From DATKPA01 sp051955985 (lineage in GTDB: Bacteria > Planctomycetota > Phycisphaerae > WQYP01), in assembly GCA_051955985.1 (NCBI GenBank), contig JBQCGD010000036.1, positions 5,441 through 69,440 on the forward strand: a stretch of 64,000 nt of DNA. Reading direction: 5' to 3'. Both the position numbers and the translations under genes were made by a program. The notes under the pieces are model-generated. The model saw nothing but the letters and a program-made list of their open reading frames with translations, ran no database searches and was not told the origin of the DNA. Below, piece after piece: positions 34,143 through 42,730 of the stretch (position 1 is the stretch's first letter; each line of letters begins with the position of its first letter).

Positions 34143-34230
34143 TAAATATTGTCAAACCCCACGCCACACCTCTGCAGGGCTACGCATCGGTCGATAACTT
34201 CGCGGCTCCCAACGCATCCTCCTTGCTCAT

Positions 34231-36420
34231 TCACTCCCCCGCCGCCGGCCGCGTCCCCGCCACCCCACCCGCCCCCGCCACCCGCACCACCCCCCACACC
34301 GCCGGCCCCGCCCCCTCCGGCGCCCAGCTCCGCCCCCACGTCTCCGCCCCTTCATCATTAGTCATCACCCCCAGGTTCACCCGCACCCCCTTCTCCGCAC
34401 CCGCTTCCGACAAGCCAAACAGCAGCTCCCGCGGAATCGCCATCACCACCCGATACCCGCCCGTCTCCTCCGCCACCCGCATCTCCACCCCATCCCGGCT
34501 CCCCTCTTCAAGGCATCGTAGCTCCGTCTGCTTCTCCCCCACCCCTTCGTTCATCCACAGCTCCGCCCCCTTCGGCCCAAACGGCAACACCCACAGCCGC
34601 TTCACCCCGCCCCCTTCCACCTGCCACGCCACGCTCACCGCGTCGCTCCCCAGCCCGCCCCACCGCCAATCCAGCCCGCCCTCCCCCTCCGGCGGCACAT
34701 AACTCTTCACCCCGTCCTCCACCCGAAACCGCACATACACCTTCTGCGCATCCGCCGTCATCTCCCACTCCGGGTTCCGCCGCTGCAACGCATCCCCGCG
34801 CACCTGCCACGCATACGCACTCCCCTGCACCGCGTTCAACCACCCCGTCTCCCCCGCCATCGACACCTTCTCCTCCACCGGCACGTCCGCATGCGGCACC
34901 ACCGGCACACGCCGCTTCAACACCACCGTGCACATCCGCCCCGGCTCCTCCATCCCCCCCGCGCCTCCACCCCTCGGATCCCGCCAATGCACCACAAACT
35001 CCACCTGCGCCGGCCCCTTCCCGCCGCCGCCCGCCCCCTCGCCCCCCGTCCACGTCAACGACATCGGCCAGCTCTCCTTCGCCCCCGGCGCCAAGTGCCG
35101 AATCAAATGCGCCGAATCCATCTCCCACGGCGCATCCAGGTTCTCCACAAACGGATTCGCGTTCTCCCGCATCGTCACGCTCCCCAGGTTCCGCGCGCTC
35201 GCCAGCCGCACCTCCACATCCAGCGGCACCTCCAGCGGATTCCCCACATGCATCGTCAACTTCCCCTGCCCCGATCCCCCTGTGCTCCCCGCCGCACCTG
35301 CCGCCCCGCTCCCCGCCGCGCTCCCTTCCGCCCCTTTCGACGCCGTCGATTCCACCGCCCCCTCCACCCCCATCACCCCGTTCGGAATCGCCGCAATCTT
35401 GTCCAGCACCTCCCGCTCCCCCGCCGTAAACAGCGCCTCCCCCGCAATCGCCGGCCCACCCTCCGGCGTCACCAGTTGCACCACCGCCGCATGCAGCCCG
35501 CCCCCGCCCTCCCCGTCAAACCGCAGCACCGTGAAATGCCGCGGCATGATCGACGTGTCCTGCGCCACCCGCGCCCCCGTCGGCCCCAGCTCCACATACC
35601 GAATCCCGTCCCGCGTCGGCTCCAACGCATACCCGCTCCCCTCCGCCGCCGACGCATACACCCCCACCACCCGCGGCCCCGCGTCCGCCGCCCCTTCCCC
35701 CTCCACGCTCACAATCGGCCGCTCGTTGAACCGCACCAGAAGCCGATGCACCTGCTCCCACCCGCTCCCCCGCTCCTTCCACAACGCCCGGTGCAGCAAC
35801 ACCACCACGTACCGCGGCGCAGGCCGCTCCCCCTGCCCCTCCGCCGCCGCTCCTTCAAACGTCCGGTTCAACTCCCCCCGCAGCCACCCCATCTGCTGCT
35901 CCCCCAGCGCATGCGCCCCGAACGGATCCAGGTTCTCCTCCGAATCCAGCACGATCACATGCACCTCCCCCACATCCACCGCGTAATACCGCGGCCCCAT
36001 CAGCTTCTCATACAACCCCTCAAACCGCCGATCCCCCGCATCCCGCGTCCCCGGCACCACGTCCGTCTCCCCCACGCACGGAAACCACGGCATCTTCAAC
36101 GCCCCCAATGCCCCCTTCACCCCTTCCACCTCCTCCCGATACCGCTGCTCGCTCCGCGTCTCCCCCGGCACCAGGTTCCCCACCGTAAACACCGCCGAAG
36201 GCCCCAGCAAATTGATCTCCTTCACCGCCTCCGCCACGTACCGCCCGCTCGACGCATTCCCCGGCGCCACCGACCCCACAATCGCAATCCGCACCCCTCC
36301 GCGCACCTCCACCCGCTCCGGCAAATGCACCGCCCCCTCCGCCGCCCCGCTCTCCCCGCGCACCCCAACCCCCAACCCCATCACACCCGCCGCAAGCACC
36401 GCCGCCCGCACGCCCTTCAC
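34231..36420 (-). CDS. exported metallophosphoesterase-like protein with degenerate metal site and C-terminal CBM9-like domain
   Basis: About 729 residues from GTG 36420, which follows AGAG and opens a signal peptide (VRAAVLAAGVMGLGVGVRG); the frame continues to 36498. The N-terminal region (about 40-330) has the order of a calcineurin-like phosphoesterase: RIAIVGSVAPG, AVFTVGNLVPG, FPCVGETDVV, VIVLDSEENLDPFG, VVLLHRALW. Metal ligands expected in DxH, GD and GNHD are replaced (VGS, GN, GETD). A low-complexity Gly/Ala/Ser linker (about 370-395) precedes beta-rich regions, the last resembling CBM9 (KVYVRFRVED; W and F rich). Likely a secreted pseudoenzyme or binding protein. Coding strand is extremely G-rich. 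Confidence 0.7.
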   Translation of the reverse strand: MKGVRAAVLAAGVMGLGVGVRGESGAAEGAVHLPERVEVRGGVRIAIVGSVAPGNASSGRYVAEAVKEINLLGPSAVFTVGNLVPGETRSEQRYREEVEGVKGALGALKMPWFPCVGETDVVPGTRDAGDRRFEGLYEKLMGPRYYAVDVGEVHVIVLDSEENLDPFGAHALGEQQMGWLRGELNRTFEGAAAEGQGERPAPRYVVVLLHRALWKERGSGWEQVHRLLVRFNERPIVSVEGEGAADAGPRVVGVYASAAEGSGYALEPTRDGIRYVELGPTGARVAQDTSIMPRHFTVLRFDGEGGGGLHAAVVQLVTPEGGPAIAGEALFTAGEREVLDKIAAIPNGVMGVEGAVESTASKGAEGSAAGSGAAGAAGSTGGSGQGKLTMHVGNPLEVPLDVEVRLASARNLGSVTMRENANPFVENLDAPWEMDSAHLIRHLAPGAKESWPMSLTWTGGEGAGGGGKGPAQVEFVVHWRDPRGGGAGGMEEPGRMCTVVLKRRVPVVPHADVPVEEKVSMAGETGWLNAVQGSAYAWQVRGDALQRRNPEWEMTADAQKVYVRFRVEDGVKSYVPPEGEGGLDWRWGGLGSDAVSVAWQVEGGGVKRLWVLPFGPKGAELWMNEGVGEKQTELRCLEEGSRDGVEMRVAEETGGYRVVMAIPRELLFGLSEAGAEKGVRVNLGVMTNDEGAETWGRSWAPEGAGPAVWGVVRVAGAGGVAGTRPAAGE

Positions 36421-36562
36421 AATGTTCTCTTTCGCCCTCACGCCAAAACCCCTGTTTAGCCGCCGATCGAAGATCGACGCGTTAACCCTCGCGCACACAC
36501 TATGGCCAACCCTGCCCTATCCTATCGCCGCCCCCGCCCTTCTGCATGCCGCATCCCCCGCG

Positions 36563-36600
36563 CAAAAAAACAGGCGGGCACACCCAAAGATGTGCCCGCC
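36563..36600 (-). terminator. intrinsic terminator after the third prepilin gene
   Basis: Minus-strand perfect 10-base stem GGCGGGCACA/TGTGCCCGCC with an 8-base loop, followed by tgTTTTTTTG. It lies about 33 bases after the stop at 36633. Confidence 0.88.
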
Positions 36601-36632
36601 CGAAAATCCAAGCCGCTCAGGGCCGCTCAAGA

Positions 36633-37601
36633 TCAGTGCTGTTCCTGCAGGTAGAACAACGTCTCTTCCACCGGCGAATACATCGTCTTGTTCTTCACGT
36701 ACGAATAGCCGTTCGAATTCCCCGAACGATTCGGATTCAGCGTGTACGGCGTCGTCGGATACTTCGACACGTGCCCGTCGAAAAACGCAAAGTTCGTGTA
36801 CCCGTCGATCCCGCTGTTCAGCGAGTCGCCATGCCGGCCGGCAAGCCGCTCCGCCTTCGAACTGCCCTGGCCCCCGTCCGACGGCGTGTTCTGGTTGTCA
36901 AACTGGTCGTAGTTCCCTTCCACCACCATCACAAACGCGCTCGGCTGCTTGATCATGTTGATCGTGCGATTGTAATTGGGATCAATGAAACCGTTCGCGT
37001 TGTTGTAATACACAAACGGCGTCGCCCCGCCCGAGCTCGTCCCCTGGGACGAACCCAGCGTGTTCCCGCTGCTGATGTTGTGCATCGTGATTTCGTACCA
37101 CGTGTAAATGTCCACGTCCCCCACCGTGTTCGAACCGCCGTTGCTCCCCGTCGAGTGCTTGGCGTACATCTTGTTCACCATCGACCGCGGCGTCGATGGC
37201 GTGGCGTTCGCCTGCTGCAGGATCCCGTCCGGACAGTAAAACACCCCGCGCGGAATCGCGTTCGGACCGCCGCCCGGGCTCACATTGTTCGCACTGGGCA
37301 GATACCCCTGCTTCGCCATTTCCGTCGCCCAGTAAAAACCGTTGTCGTACCCCCCGAGCCCCGCCTTCACCAGCCCCATGATCATGTGCTGATTGTTCTG
37401 ATCGACGTACATCAAATGCGCCGTCGCAATCTGCTTCATGTTCGCCGCGCACTTCGCTGTGTTCGCCTGCTCACGCGCTTTCCCCAGCGACGGCAGCAAA
37501 ATCGCAATCAACACCGCGATGATCGCCACCACCACCAGCAACTCGATCAGTGTAAAACCCTGCCGGCGAACACCGGCCGCCTTCAATCGTTGACCAACCA
37601 T
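36633..37601 (-). CDS. prepilin-like protein with H-X9-DG C-terminal motif
   Basis: A 322-residue pseudopilin-like protein with leader MVGQRLKAAGVRRQG followed by FTLIELLVVVAIIAVLIAILLP, so cleavage before Phe by prepilin peptidase is expected. The conserved CAANMKQIATAHLMYVDQNN helix follows, and the C-terminal HGDSLNSGIDGYTNFAFFDGHV carries the H-X9-DG motif. GAGGAG lies 4 bases before ATG 37601. It is transcribed alone, closed by a strong terminator at 36563-36600, and preceded by a promoter embedded in a perfect inverted repeat at 37875-37900. Its upstream region does not obviously share the leader seen for the other two prepilin units. Confidence 0.92.
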   Translation of the reverse strand: MVGQRLKAAGVRRQGFTLIELLVVVAIIAVLIAILLPSLGKAREQANTAKCAANMKQIATAHLMYVDQNNQHMIMGLVKAGLGGYDNGFYWATEMAKQGYLPSANNVSPGGGPNAIPRGVFYCPDGILQQANATPSTPRSMVNKMYAKHSTGSNGGSNTVGDVDIYTWYEITMHNISSGNTLGSSQGTSSGGATPFVYYNNANGFIDPNYNRTINMIKQPSAFVMVVEGNYDQFDNQNTPSDGGQGSSKAERLAGRHGDSLNSGIDGYTNFAFFDGHVSKYPTTPYTLNPNRSGNSNGYSYVKNKTMYSPVEETLFYLQEQH

Positions 37602-37900
37602 GAAAACTCCTCAATCCTCAAAATGAAAACCAAACACACCTTTTGCGTCACCCAACGCAGGCAACAATGCAACCACCGGCGATCCAGAGAAATTCCGAAA
37701 CGCCTTCACAACTGCGGCTGAGATTCAGGGACGGTTTGGATGGATGGACCGGGAAGGTGCACGCAGCCCGGGGATGTGGGAGTAAACCATCTGCCTGACC
37801 AACGCCACGAGCGTAACCCGCTGGCCCCGCAATGAGACAGGTTCGGTCCAGTTGGTTAGCCCGCTGATCATATCCTTTTTGACAACCCATTGTCAAAAAG
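37602..37900 (-). promoter_or_regulatory. promoter with operator-like inverted repeat and long leader of the third prepilin gene
   Basis: A perfect inverted repeat CTTTTTGACAA-ccca-TTGTCAAAAAG spans 37875-37900. On the minus strand it holds TTGACA, and TATGAT follows after 18 bases (near 37872-37867), a good sigma-70-type promoter. A regulator binding the repeat would cover the -35 box. About 265 bases of leader follow to ATG 37601; beyond a GC-rich folded-looking stretch at 37720-37850 I see no gene in it. Confidence 0.55.
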
Positions 37901-37979
37901 TTTCAACACCCCCAAATAGAAATCGCAACGCCGTAAAAATCCAGCACTTGCGCTACAAACCCGCAGTCGCGCACCCACC

Positions 37980-39077
37980 CTACCGCCGGCTCACCGCCAA
38001 CCCGCCTCGCCCCACCGGCCGCCCCAGCACCGGCATCCCCCCTGCCCCCCACTCAAACCGCTGCGCATAAATCTCCCGGTTCCGCCCGCCCTGCCCCGGC
38101 TCCCGCACCCCGTGGTACACAAACCACCACGCCTCCTCCCCCTTCCCGCCACCCGCCTCCGCCTCCGCCCCCTTCACAAAACAATTATGCCCGACCCCGA
38201 ACACCTCGTCCGACTTCGCAAACACCGGCCCCGCGCTCTTCTCCCACGCCCCCGCCTCCATCAGCCGATCCACATCGCACGTCAGCACCCCCACGCAGTA
38301 ATCATCGCTCCAGAACCCGTTCGCCGAGTACGCCACCACCACCTTCCCCCCACGCACCACCGGCGCCGGCCCTTCATTCACATAGCACGGCCATGGTCCG
38401 CTCCGCCGCTCCCACGCCTGGTCCGGCGAACTGATGCACACCCGCTCCCCCACGATCGTCCACGGATTGCTCATCCGCGCGATGTACAAATGCTGCATCC
38501 CGTTCCGCGACCCCGCCCACCCGCTCCACACAAAATACAACCCCGTCCCACCCGCATGCCCCCCCCGAGGCACCTGGATCACCGCCCCGTCAATCGCCCA
38601 CCGGTCCGTCGCATCCGCGATCTTCCCCCGAAACACGTACGGCCCCCGCGCATCCGCCCCCACGCTCTCCAGCACATACATCCGGTGATTCTCGTTCCGC
38701 CCGTCGTCCGCCGCAAAATAGATGTACCACCGCCCCCCAATCCACTCCAGCTCCGGCGCCCACACGTTCCGGCTCACCGGCCCCCGCGACGGCGCCCGCC
38801 ACACGCACACCTTCTCCGCACCCCCCGCACCCCCGGCCCCCTCCCCAAACCCCGCCATACGTCCGCTCGTGTACACGTAAATCGCCGCCCCTCGCGCCGT
38901 ATTCTCGCTCTGCACCAGGTGATACTGCCCCTCCCGATACACAATCGACGGATCCTGCCCCGCCATCAGCGGATTCTCAACCGCCCCCTCCCCCGCAAAG
39001 GGCAACGTCATCCGCCCGCTCGCCCCCATCGCCATCGCCAACCCCACCGCCCCCGCCACTGCCGCTGCGCGCTTCAT
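37980..39077 (-). CDS. GH43-family glycoside hydrolase, exported
   Basis: A 365-residue exported enzyme: signal peptide AAAVAGAVGLAMAMGASG, then a five-blade GH43 propeller. Catalytic signatures are the base Asp in AGQDPSIVYREGQYHL, the pKa-modulating Asp in WAIDGAVIQ, the acid Glu in VNEGPAPVV, and the metal-binding His in GVGHNCFV. Only the propeller is present, with no accessory domain, unlike the GH43 lipoprotein at 1426. Likely an arabinanase/arabinofuranosidase-type activity; substrate not decidable. ATG 39077 begins the signal peptide; the frame is open to 39122. The coding strand is strongly G-rich and includes a Gly/Ala insertion GEGAGGAGGAE. Confidence 0.85.
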   Translation of the reverse strand: MKRAAAVAGAVGLAMAMGASGRMTLPFAGEGAVENPLMAGQDPSIVYREGQYHLVQSENTARGAAIYVYTSGRMAGFGEGAGGAGGAEKVCVWRAPSRGPVSRNVWAPELEWIGGRWYIYFAADDGRNENHRMYVLESVGADARGPYVFRGKIADATDRWAIDGAVIQVPRGGHAGGTGLYFVWSGWAGSRNGMQHLYIARMSNPWTIVGERVCISSPDQAWERRSGPWPCYVNEGPAPVVRGGKVVVAYSANGFWSDDYCVGVLTCDVDRLMEAGAWEKSAGPVFAKSDEVFGVGHNCFVKGAEAEAGGGKGEEAWWFVYHGVREPGQGGRNREIYAQRFEWGAGGMPVLGRPVGRGGLAVSRR

Positions 39078-39259
39078 CCCTGTATTCCTGTCGTACAACC
39101 ACCCGGCCGCCAGCGCATCCATGCACCGCTCAACCGTGCCGACAGTTCCTAACGCGTACCTCAGCCCAGGAGTTCCCTCCTATCAGTGCCGACCCCGAAG
39201 CATGTCCCCGGACGCCATCCCCCCGACCCCAGTCCCTAAACCCCCCACAACGCCCGCGC

Positions 39260-39292
39260 AAAAAAAAGCCGCAGGACACCATCCCACGGCTC
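39260..39292 (-). terminator. intrinsic terminator after the exported protein gene at 39317
   Basis: Minus-strand stem AGCCGTGGGA/TCCTGCGGCT (10 bases with two G-T pairs) followed by eight T. It lies about 25 bases after the stop. Confidence 0.75.
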
Positions 39293-39316
39293 TCAAATCT
39301 GCATCCCCCTCCCCCC

Positions 39317-39904
39317 TCACTTCACCACCTTGTAATCCGCCAACACCATCGTCGACGTCGCTTTCATCGGCTCCTGGATGTCCGATACCGTCTTCACCAT
39401 CCCCCCCGGCACCTCCTCCGCCTGCCACACCTTCACATGCGCCGTCATCGGCCGCGGCTCCGTCGCCACCACCGTCATCTCCCGCGTCGTCGCATCCACG
39501 CTCTTCCCGTTCACCTCCACCTTTTCCTTCCCCTCCTTCATGTCCTTCACCTCCCCCTTCACGTTCGGCGGAACCCCCATCTTCTCTTTATCGATCTTCG
39601 CCGGCACCTGCTGCTGCCGCGGCGGCATCGTGTGCGTCTGACCCATCACCACCGTCTCCGATGATACCTCCAGCACCACCGCCTCCGGTTTCACCTCCAC
39701 CAGCTTCTCCGTGATCGTCATCTGCGGCGACGGCATCGCCATCGGCATCGCCATCTCCATGCTCTGCTTGTACGTCACCGTCGTCCCCGGCTTGTACTTC
39801 GCCCATGACGTGTACGCCGGATTATCCACCTGCTCCGCATGCACTGCCCCCGCAAACCCCGCCACACACGCCGCAATCGACAGACAACGCACCGGTAGCC
39901 GCAT
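39317..39904 (-). CDS. exported protein of unknown function
   Basis: A 195-residue protein with a signal peptide (CLSIAACVAGFAGAVHA) and a mature beta-rich domain with a Met-rich stretch EMAMPMAMPSPQM and Lys/Glu-rich KGEVKDMKEGKEKVEVNGK. The end reads ATSTMVLADYKVVK. No family recognised; the alternating Lys/Val strands look like a lipocalin-like or beta-sandwich periplasmic protein. AAGGA lies 7 bases before ATG 39904. It follows cheW on the same strand but with a terminator-like hairpin in between. Confidence 0.7.
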   Translation of the reverse strand: MRLPVRCLSIAACVAGFAGAVHAEQVDNPAYTSWAKYKPGTTVTYKQSMEMAMPMAMPSPQMTITEKLVEVKPEAVVLEVSSETVVMGQTHTMPPRQQQVPAKIDKEKMGVPPNVKGEVKDMKEGKEKVEVNGKSVDATTREMTVVATEPRPMTAHVKVWQAEEVPGGMVKTVSDIQEPMKATSTMVLADYKVVK

Positions 39905-40027
39905 AATCAGTTCCTTGTTTGTAAAAGTAATCCTCTTCCCGAAAGAGTTGCTCGGCCCGCGCCGATCCTCCCACTATAGGCGACATTCCCCCCCGCGTCA
40001 CCGCAATAAATCGCACCCATGAAAGCA

Positions 40028-40063
40028 GGCCGCCCGACGCCCTTACCAGCGCGTCGGACGGCC
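40028..40063 (-). terminator. hairpin after cheW
   Basis: Minus-strand 13-base stem GGCCGTCCGACGC/GCGTCGGGCGGCC (one G-T pair), about 34 bases after the cheW stop. Only a weak T-rich tail (gctttc) follows, so termination is likely but not certain. Confidence 0.55.
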
Positions 40064-40096
40064 CGTACGACATTCACATCCCCGCAAACCCCCCGC

Positions 40097-40612
40097 CTAG
40101 TTCACCGCCCCCGACCCCTCAAGCCGCAGCAATTCCCCGCAATTGATGATCCGGTCAATATCCAGCAGCATCTTCACCGTCTTCCCGATCTTCCCCATCC
40201 CCAGGATGAAATCCGATTCCTCGCTCCCCATCGTCGGCGCATCCTCAATGCTCTCCCCCGGGATGTTCAACACCTCCGACACCCGATCCACAATAATTCC
40301 CGTCGAACACTTCCGCCCCTGGTTCTCCACCTCCACCACAATAATGCACGTCTGCTCCGTCCGATCCGTCGGCGCCATCCCGAACTTCGCCCGCAGATCC
40401 ACCACCCCGATCACCTGCCCGCGCAAATTGATCACCCCCTTCATGTACGCCGGAGTCTGCGGCACCGCCGTGATCTCCATGCACCCGATGATCTCCCGCA
40501 CCTTCAAAATCCCGATCCCGAACTCCTCGCTCCCCAGCGCAAACGTCAGGTACTTCCCGCCCCGATTCACCGTCTGAATGCCCGCCGCTTCCGGAACCGC
40601 GATGTTCCTCAT
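40097..40612 (-). CDS. cheW: CheW chemotaxis coupling protein
   Basis: Scaffold protein that couples chemoreceptors to the CheA kinase in the cytoplasmic array. The 171-residue product has the CheW fold signatures YLTFALGSEEFGIGILKVREII, MKGVINLRGQVIGVVDLR (receptor-binding NLRG) and a C-terminal MGKIGKTVKMLLDID. GGAG lies 6 bases before ATG 40612. The chemoreceptor gene lies directly upstream on the same strand, though a perfect terminator between them limits readthrough. No cheA, cheR, cheB or cheY is in the window. Confidence 0.93.
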   Translation of the reverse strand: MRNIAVPEAAGIQTVNRGGKYLTFALGSEEFGIGILKVREIIGCMEITAVPQTPAYMKGVINLRGQVIGVVDLRAKFGMAPTDRTEQTCIIVVEVENQGRKCSTGIIVDRVSEVLNIPGESIEDAPTMGSEESDFILGMGKIGKTVKMLLDIDRIINCGELLRLEGSGAVN

Positions 40613-40628
40613 GAAATGCTCCGTAGTT

Positions 40629-40667
40629 AAAAAAAAAGGAGAGAAGCGCGTCCCCGCGCTTCTCTCC
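40629..40667 (-). terminator. intrinsic terminator between the chemoreceptor and cheW
   Basis: Minus-strand perfect 13-base stem GGAGAGAAGCGCG/CGCGCTTCTCTCC with a 4-base loop, followed by a run of nine T. It lies 14 bases after the chemoreceptor stop. Confidence 0.92.
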
Positions 40668-40680
40668 CGGTCTTCACAAC

Positions 40681-42261
40681 TTACTTCCCGCTGAATTCCG
40701 CGAATGCCGCGTCATTCGGGGCGTGGTCGTCCGGCATCGGGATCGCCCGCTTTGCCGCCGCCTTCGGCAACACGCTCTTCGTGGCGCTCTTTGCCGGGGC
40801 CGCCGCGCTCGCGTGTCCCGTAAATTCCCCGGTCGTGCGCCGCCCGTTCACCAGCACCGTGAGGTCGCTCACGATGCGCTTCACTTCGTTCGCCTGGCTC
40901 GAAAGCTCCTCCGCCGCCGCCGCGGATTCCTCCGCCGCCGCCGCGTTCGCCTGGACCACCTTGTCCATCTGCGAAACCGCCGTGTTCACCTGCGTGATCC
41001 CCTGCGTCTGCTCCGTCGATGCGCTGGCAATCTCGCCCACCAGCGCCCCAGACTTCGCCGCCGACGTCGTGATCGCCTGCAGCACCGATGCCACGTCGCT
41101 CGAGATCGTCACGCCCGACTTCGCGTTGTTCACCGACTGCTCGATCAGGTGCGCCGTGTTCTTCGCCGCTTCCGCGGACCGCATCGCAAGATTCCGCACT
41201 TCCTCCGCGACCACCGCAAATCCCTTGCCGGCCTCCCCCGCACGCGCCGCTTCCACCGCCGCGTTCAACGCCAGCAGGTTCGTCTGGAACGCAATCTCGT
41301 CGATCACCTTCAAAATCTTCGCCGTCTCCCCGGCGCTCTTCTCAATCTCGTTGATCGCCGTCGACATCCGCGTCATCGCCTGGTTGCCCTCTTCGGCCGA
41401 CTTCTGCGACTCGCCGCTCAGCGTGTTCGCCTGCTGCGCCGTCTCCGAATTCCGCCGCGCCATCGAGGAAATCTCCTCCAGCGCCGACGTCGTCTCCTCC
41501 AGGCTCGCTGCCTGCTCGCTCGCGCCCTGCGCAATCGCCTGGCTCGACGAGGAAACCTGCGTCGCCGCCGAAGCCAACTGGTCCGCGCCCGCCCCAAGCA
41601 CGCCCGATATCCGCGACAAGATCCGCACCAGGCTCCGCACGATGAAGAACGCCATCCCCAGGCCCGCAATCAATGCGCCCAGCAGCCCGATGATGATCCC
41701 CGTGCGCGCACTCTGCGCCGCGCTGTTCCCCATCGTCCCGCACGTGTCCCCGTACTTCGTGTTCCAGTCCGTGACCACCTGGATCTGCTTCTCCGCCGCT
41801 TCCACCGACGGCACTACCTCCGTGAACAGCAGCTCCGTCGCTTCTTTCGTCTTGAGCTCCCGGCTCAGCGGCAGCACCTTCTCCCGCTCCTCACCCACCT
41901 TCGCCCGCAGTTCCTTGAACTGCTCGAAATTCTTCCGGTCGTCCTCCTGCGAGATCTGACCCTCGTAGGCCTTCATGTCGTCTTCCGTCTTCTGCACCGA
42001 AACCTTCAGCCTCTCTTCCACCGAGGCCGTCATCTCCTTCGTCGGCGCCAACACGTGCTCCAGCAGCAGCGACATGTTGTTCTGCATGTCCTCGTTCAAC
42101 GCCCCCGACAACACCACCCCCGGCAACGCATCCGCCGTGATCCTGTCCATCTCGTGCGTAATGCGCGACACCTCGTAATACGCAAACATCCCCAGCCCTA
42201 TCGTGATGGCCAGGACCCCGCAAAACCCCATCGTAATCCGTCTTCCGATCGTGAGTGCCAT
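40681..42261 (-). CDS. methyl-accepting chemotaxis protein
   Basis: A 526-residue transmembrane chemoreceptor. TM1 is near residues 11-29 (GFCGVLAITIGLGMFAYY), a periplasmic four-helix-bundle-type sensor spans about 30-185, and TM2 (IIIGLLGALIAGLGMAFFIV) is near 190-210. The cytoplasmic signalling coiled coil carries the conserved hairpin tip IDEIAFQTNLLALNAAVEAA and EEVRNLAMRSAEAAKNT. A clear HAMP module is hard to see between TM2 and the coiled coil. The C-terminus is Ala/Lys-rich with no obvious CheR-binding pentapeptide. GGAGGT lies 5 bases before ATG 42261. Ligand unknown; cheW follows. Confidence 0.93.
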   Translation of the reverse strand: MALTIGRRITMGFCGVLAITIGLGMFAYYEVSRITHEMDRITADALPGVVLSGALNEDMQNNMSLLLEHVLAPTKEMTASVEERLKVSVQKTEDDMKAYEGQISQEDDRKNFEQFKELRAKVGEEREKVLPLSRELKTKEATELLFTEVVPSVEAAEKQIQVVTDWNTKYGDTCGTMGNSAAQSARTGIIIGLLGALIAGLGMAFFIVRSLVRILSRISGVLGAGADQLASAATQVSSSSQAIAQGASEQAASLEETTSALEEISSMARRNSETAQQANTLSGESQKSAEEGNQAMTRMSTAINEIEKSAGETAKILKVIDEIAFQTNLLALNAAVEAARAGEAGKGFAVVAEEVRNLAMRSAEAAKNTAHLIEQSVNNAKSGVTISSDVASVLQAITTSAAKSGALVGEIASASTEQTQGITQVNTAVSQMDKVVQANAAAAEESAAAAEELSSQANEVKRIVSDLTVLVNGRRTTGEFTGHASAAAPAKSATKSVLPKAAAKRAIPMPDDHAPNDAAFAEFSGK

Positions 42262-42622
42262 GCTACCTCCAGAAAAAGCCAATGCGCCACCCCGACAGGA
42301 ACACGCATTCCTTTCGTCAGGAGCGATTGGATTTACTTCCTCGAATTGATGCCCAGGATGTTGAACGGCCTGTGCAGCCGCCGACGCGCTCTCCTTCACC
42401 AGCACGCCCGCTCAACAAGGCACACAGTCACCTTGTCCAGCCACCCATTTCGATCGGACCAACTACGCAACAGCGTTATATCCAACCCCGCCCTTTTTGG
42501 GGAAAAACACGCAAAAACCCCTCCCCCAAACAGGGCCTCCGCAATCACCCCAACACAAAGAGGGAAGCACCTCCCGCCGCTCCCCTGCACGCTTCCGCAG
42601 GTCTTTCATCCCCTCCGCGCGC
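42262..42622. other. intergenic region upstream of the chemoreceptor
   Basis: About 360 bases with no convincing gene on either strand. A TATAAC box on the minus strand near 42481 could be the chemoreceptor -10; no clear -35 partner was found. The rest is unassigned. Confidence 0.3.
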
Positions 42623-42656
42623 AAAAAGAAAAGGCCGCGACCTTGCGATCGCAGCC
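42623..42656 (-). terminator. intrinsic terminator of rpsA
   Basis: Minus-strand 8-base stem GGCTGCGA/TCGCGGCC (one G-T pair) with an 8-base loop, followed by TTTTCTTTTT. It lies about 75 bases after the S1 stop, beyond a heptamer array. Confidence 0.75.
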
Positions 42657-42666
42657 TCTCTTCTCT

Positions 42667-42722
42667 CTTCCGTCTTCAGTCTTCCGTCTACTGACTTCCG
42701 ACTTCTGACTTCTGACTTCTTA
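42667..42722. repeat. heptamer array (CTTCTGA)x8
   Basis: Eight consecutive 7-base units: cttccgt, cttcagt, cttccgt, ctactga, cttccga, cttctga, cttctga, cttctta. The array lies between the S1 stop codon and its terminator, so it is transcribed in the rpsA 3' UTR. It is the longest of the heptamer arrays here. Confidence 0.8.
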
Positions 42723-42730
42723 AAACAAAC

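Noticed and set aside
37720..37860. tRNA or known riboswitch in the leader of the third prepilin gene
   Set aside because: GC-rich and foldable, but no T-loop, anticodon arm or riboswitch core could be matched.
40723..42708. A 661-codon open frame opposite the chemoreceptor
   Set aside because: Arg/His-rich composition and antisense to a conserved chemoreceptor with its own ribosome site and terminator.
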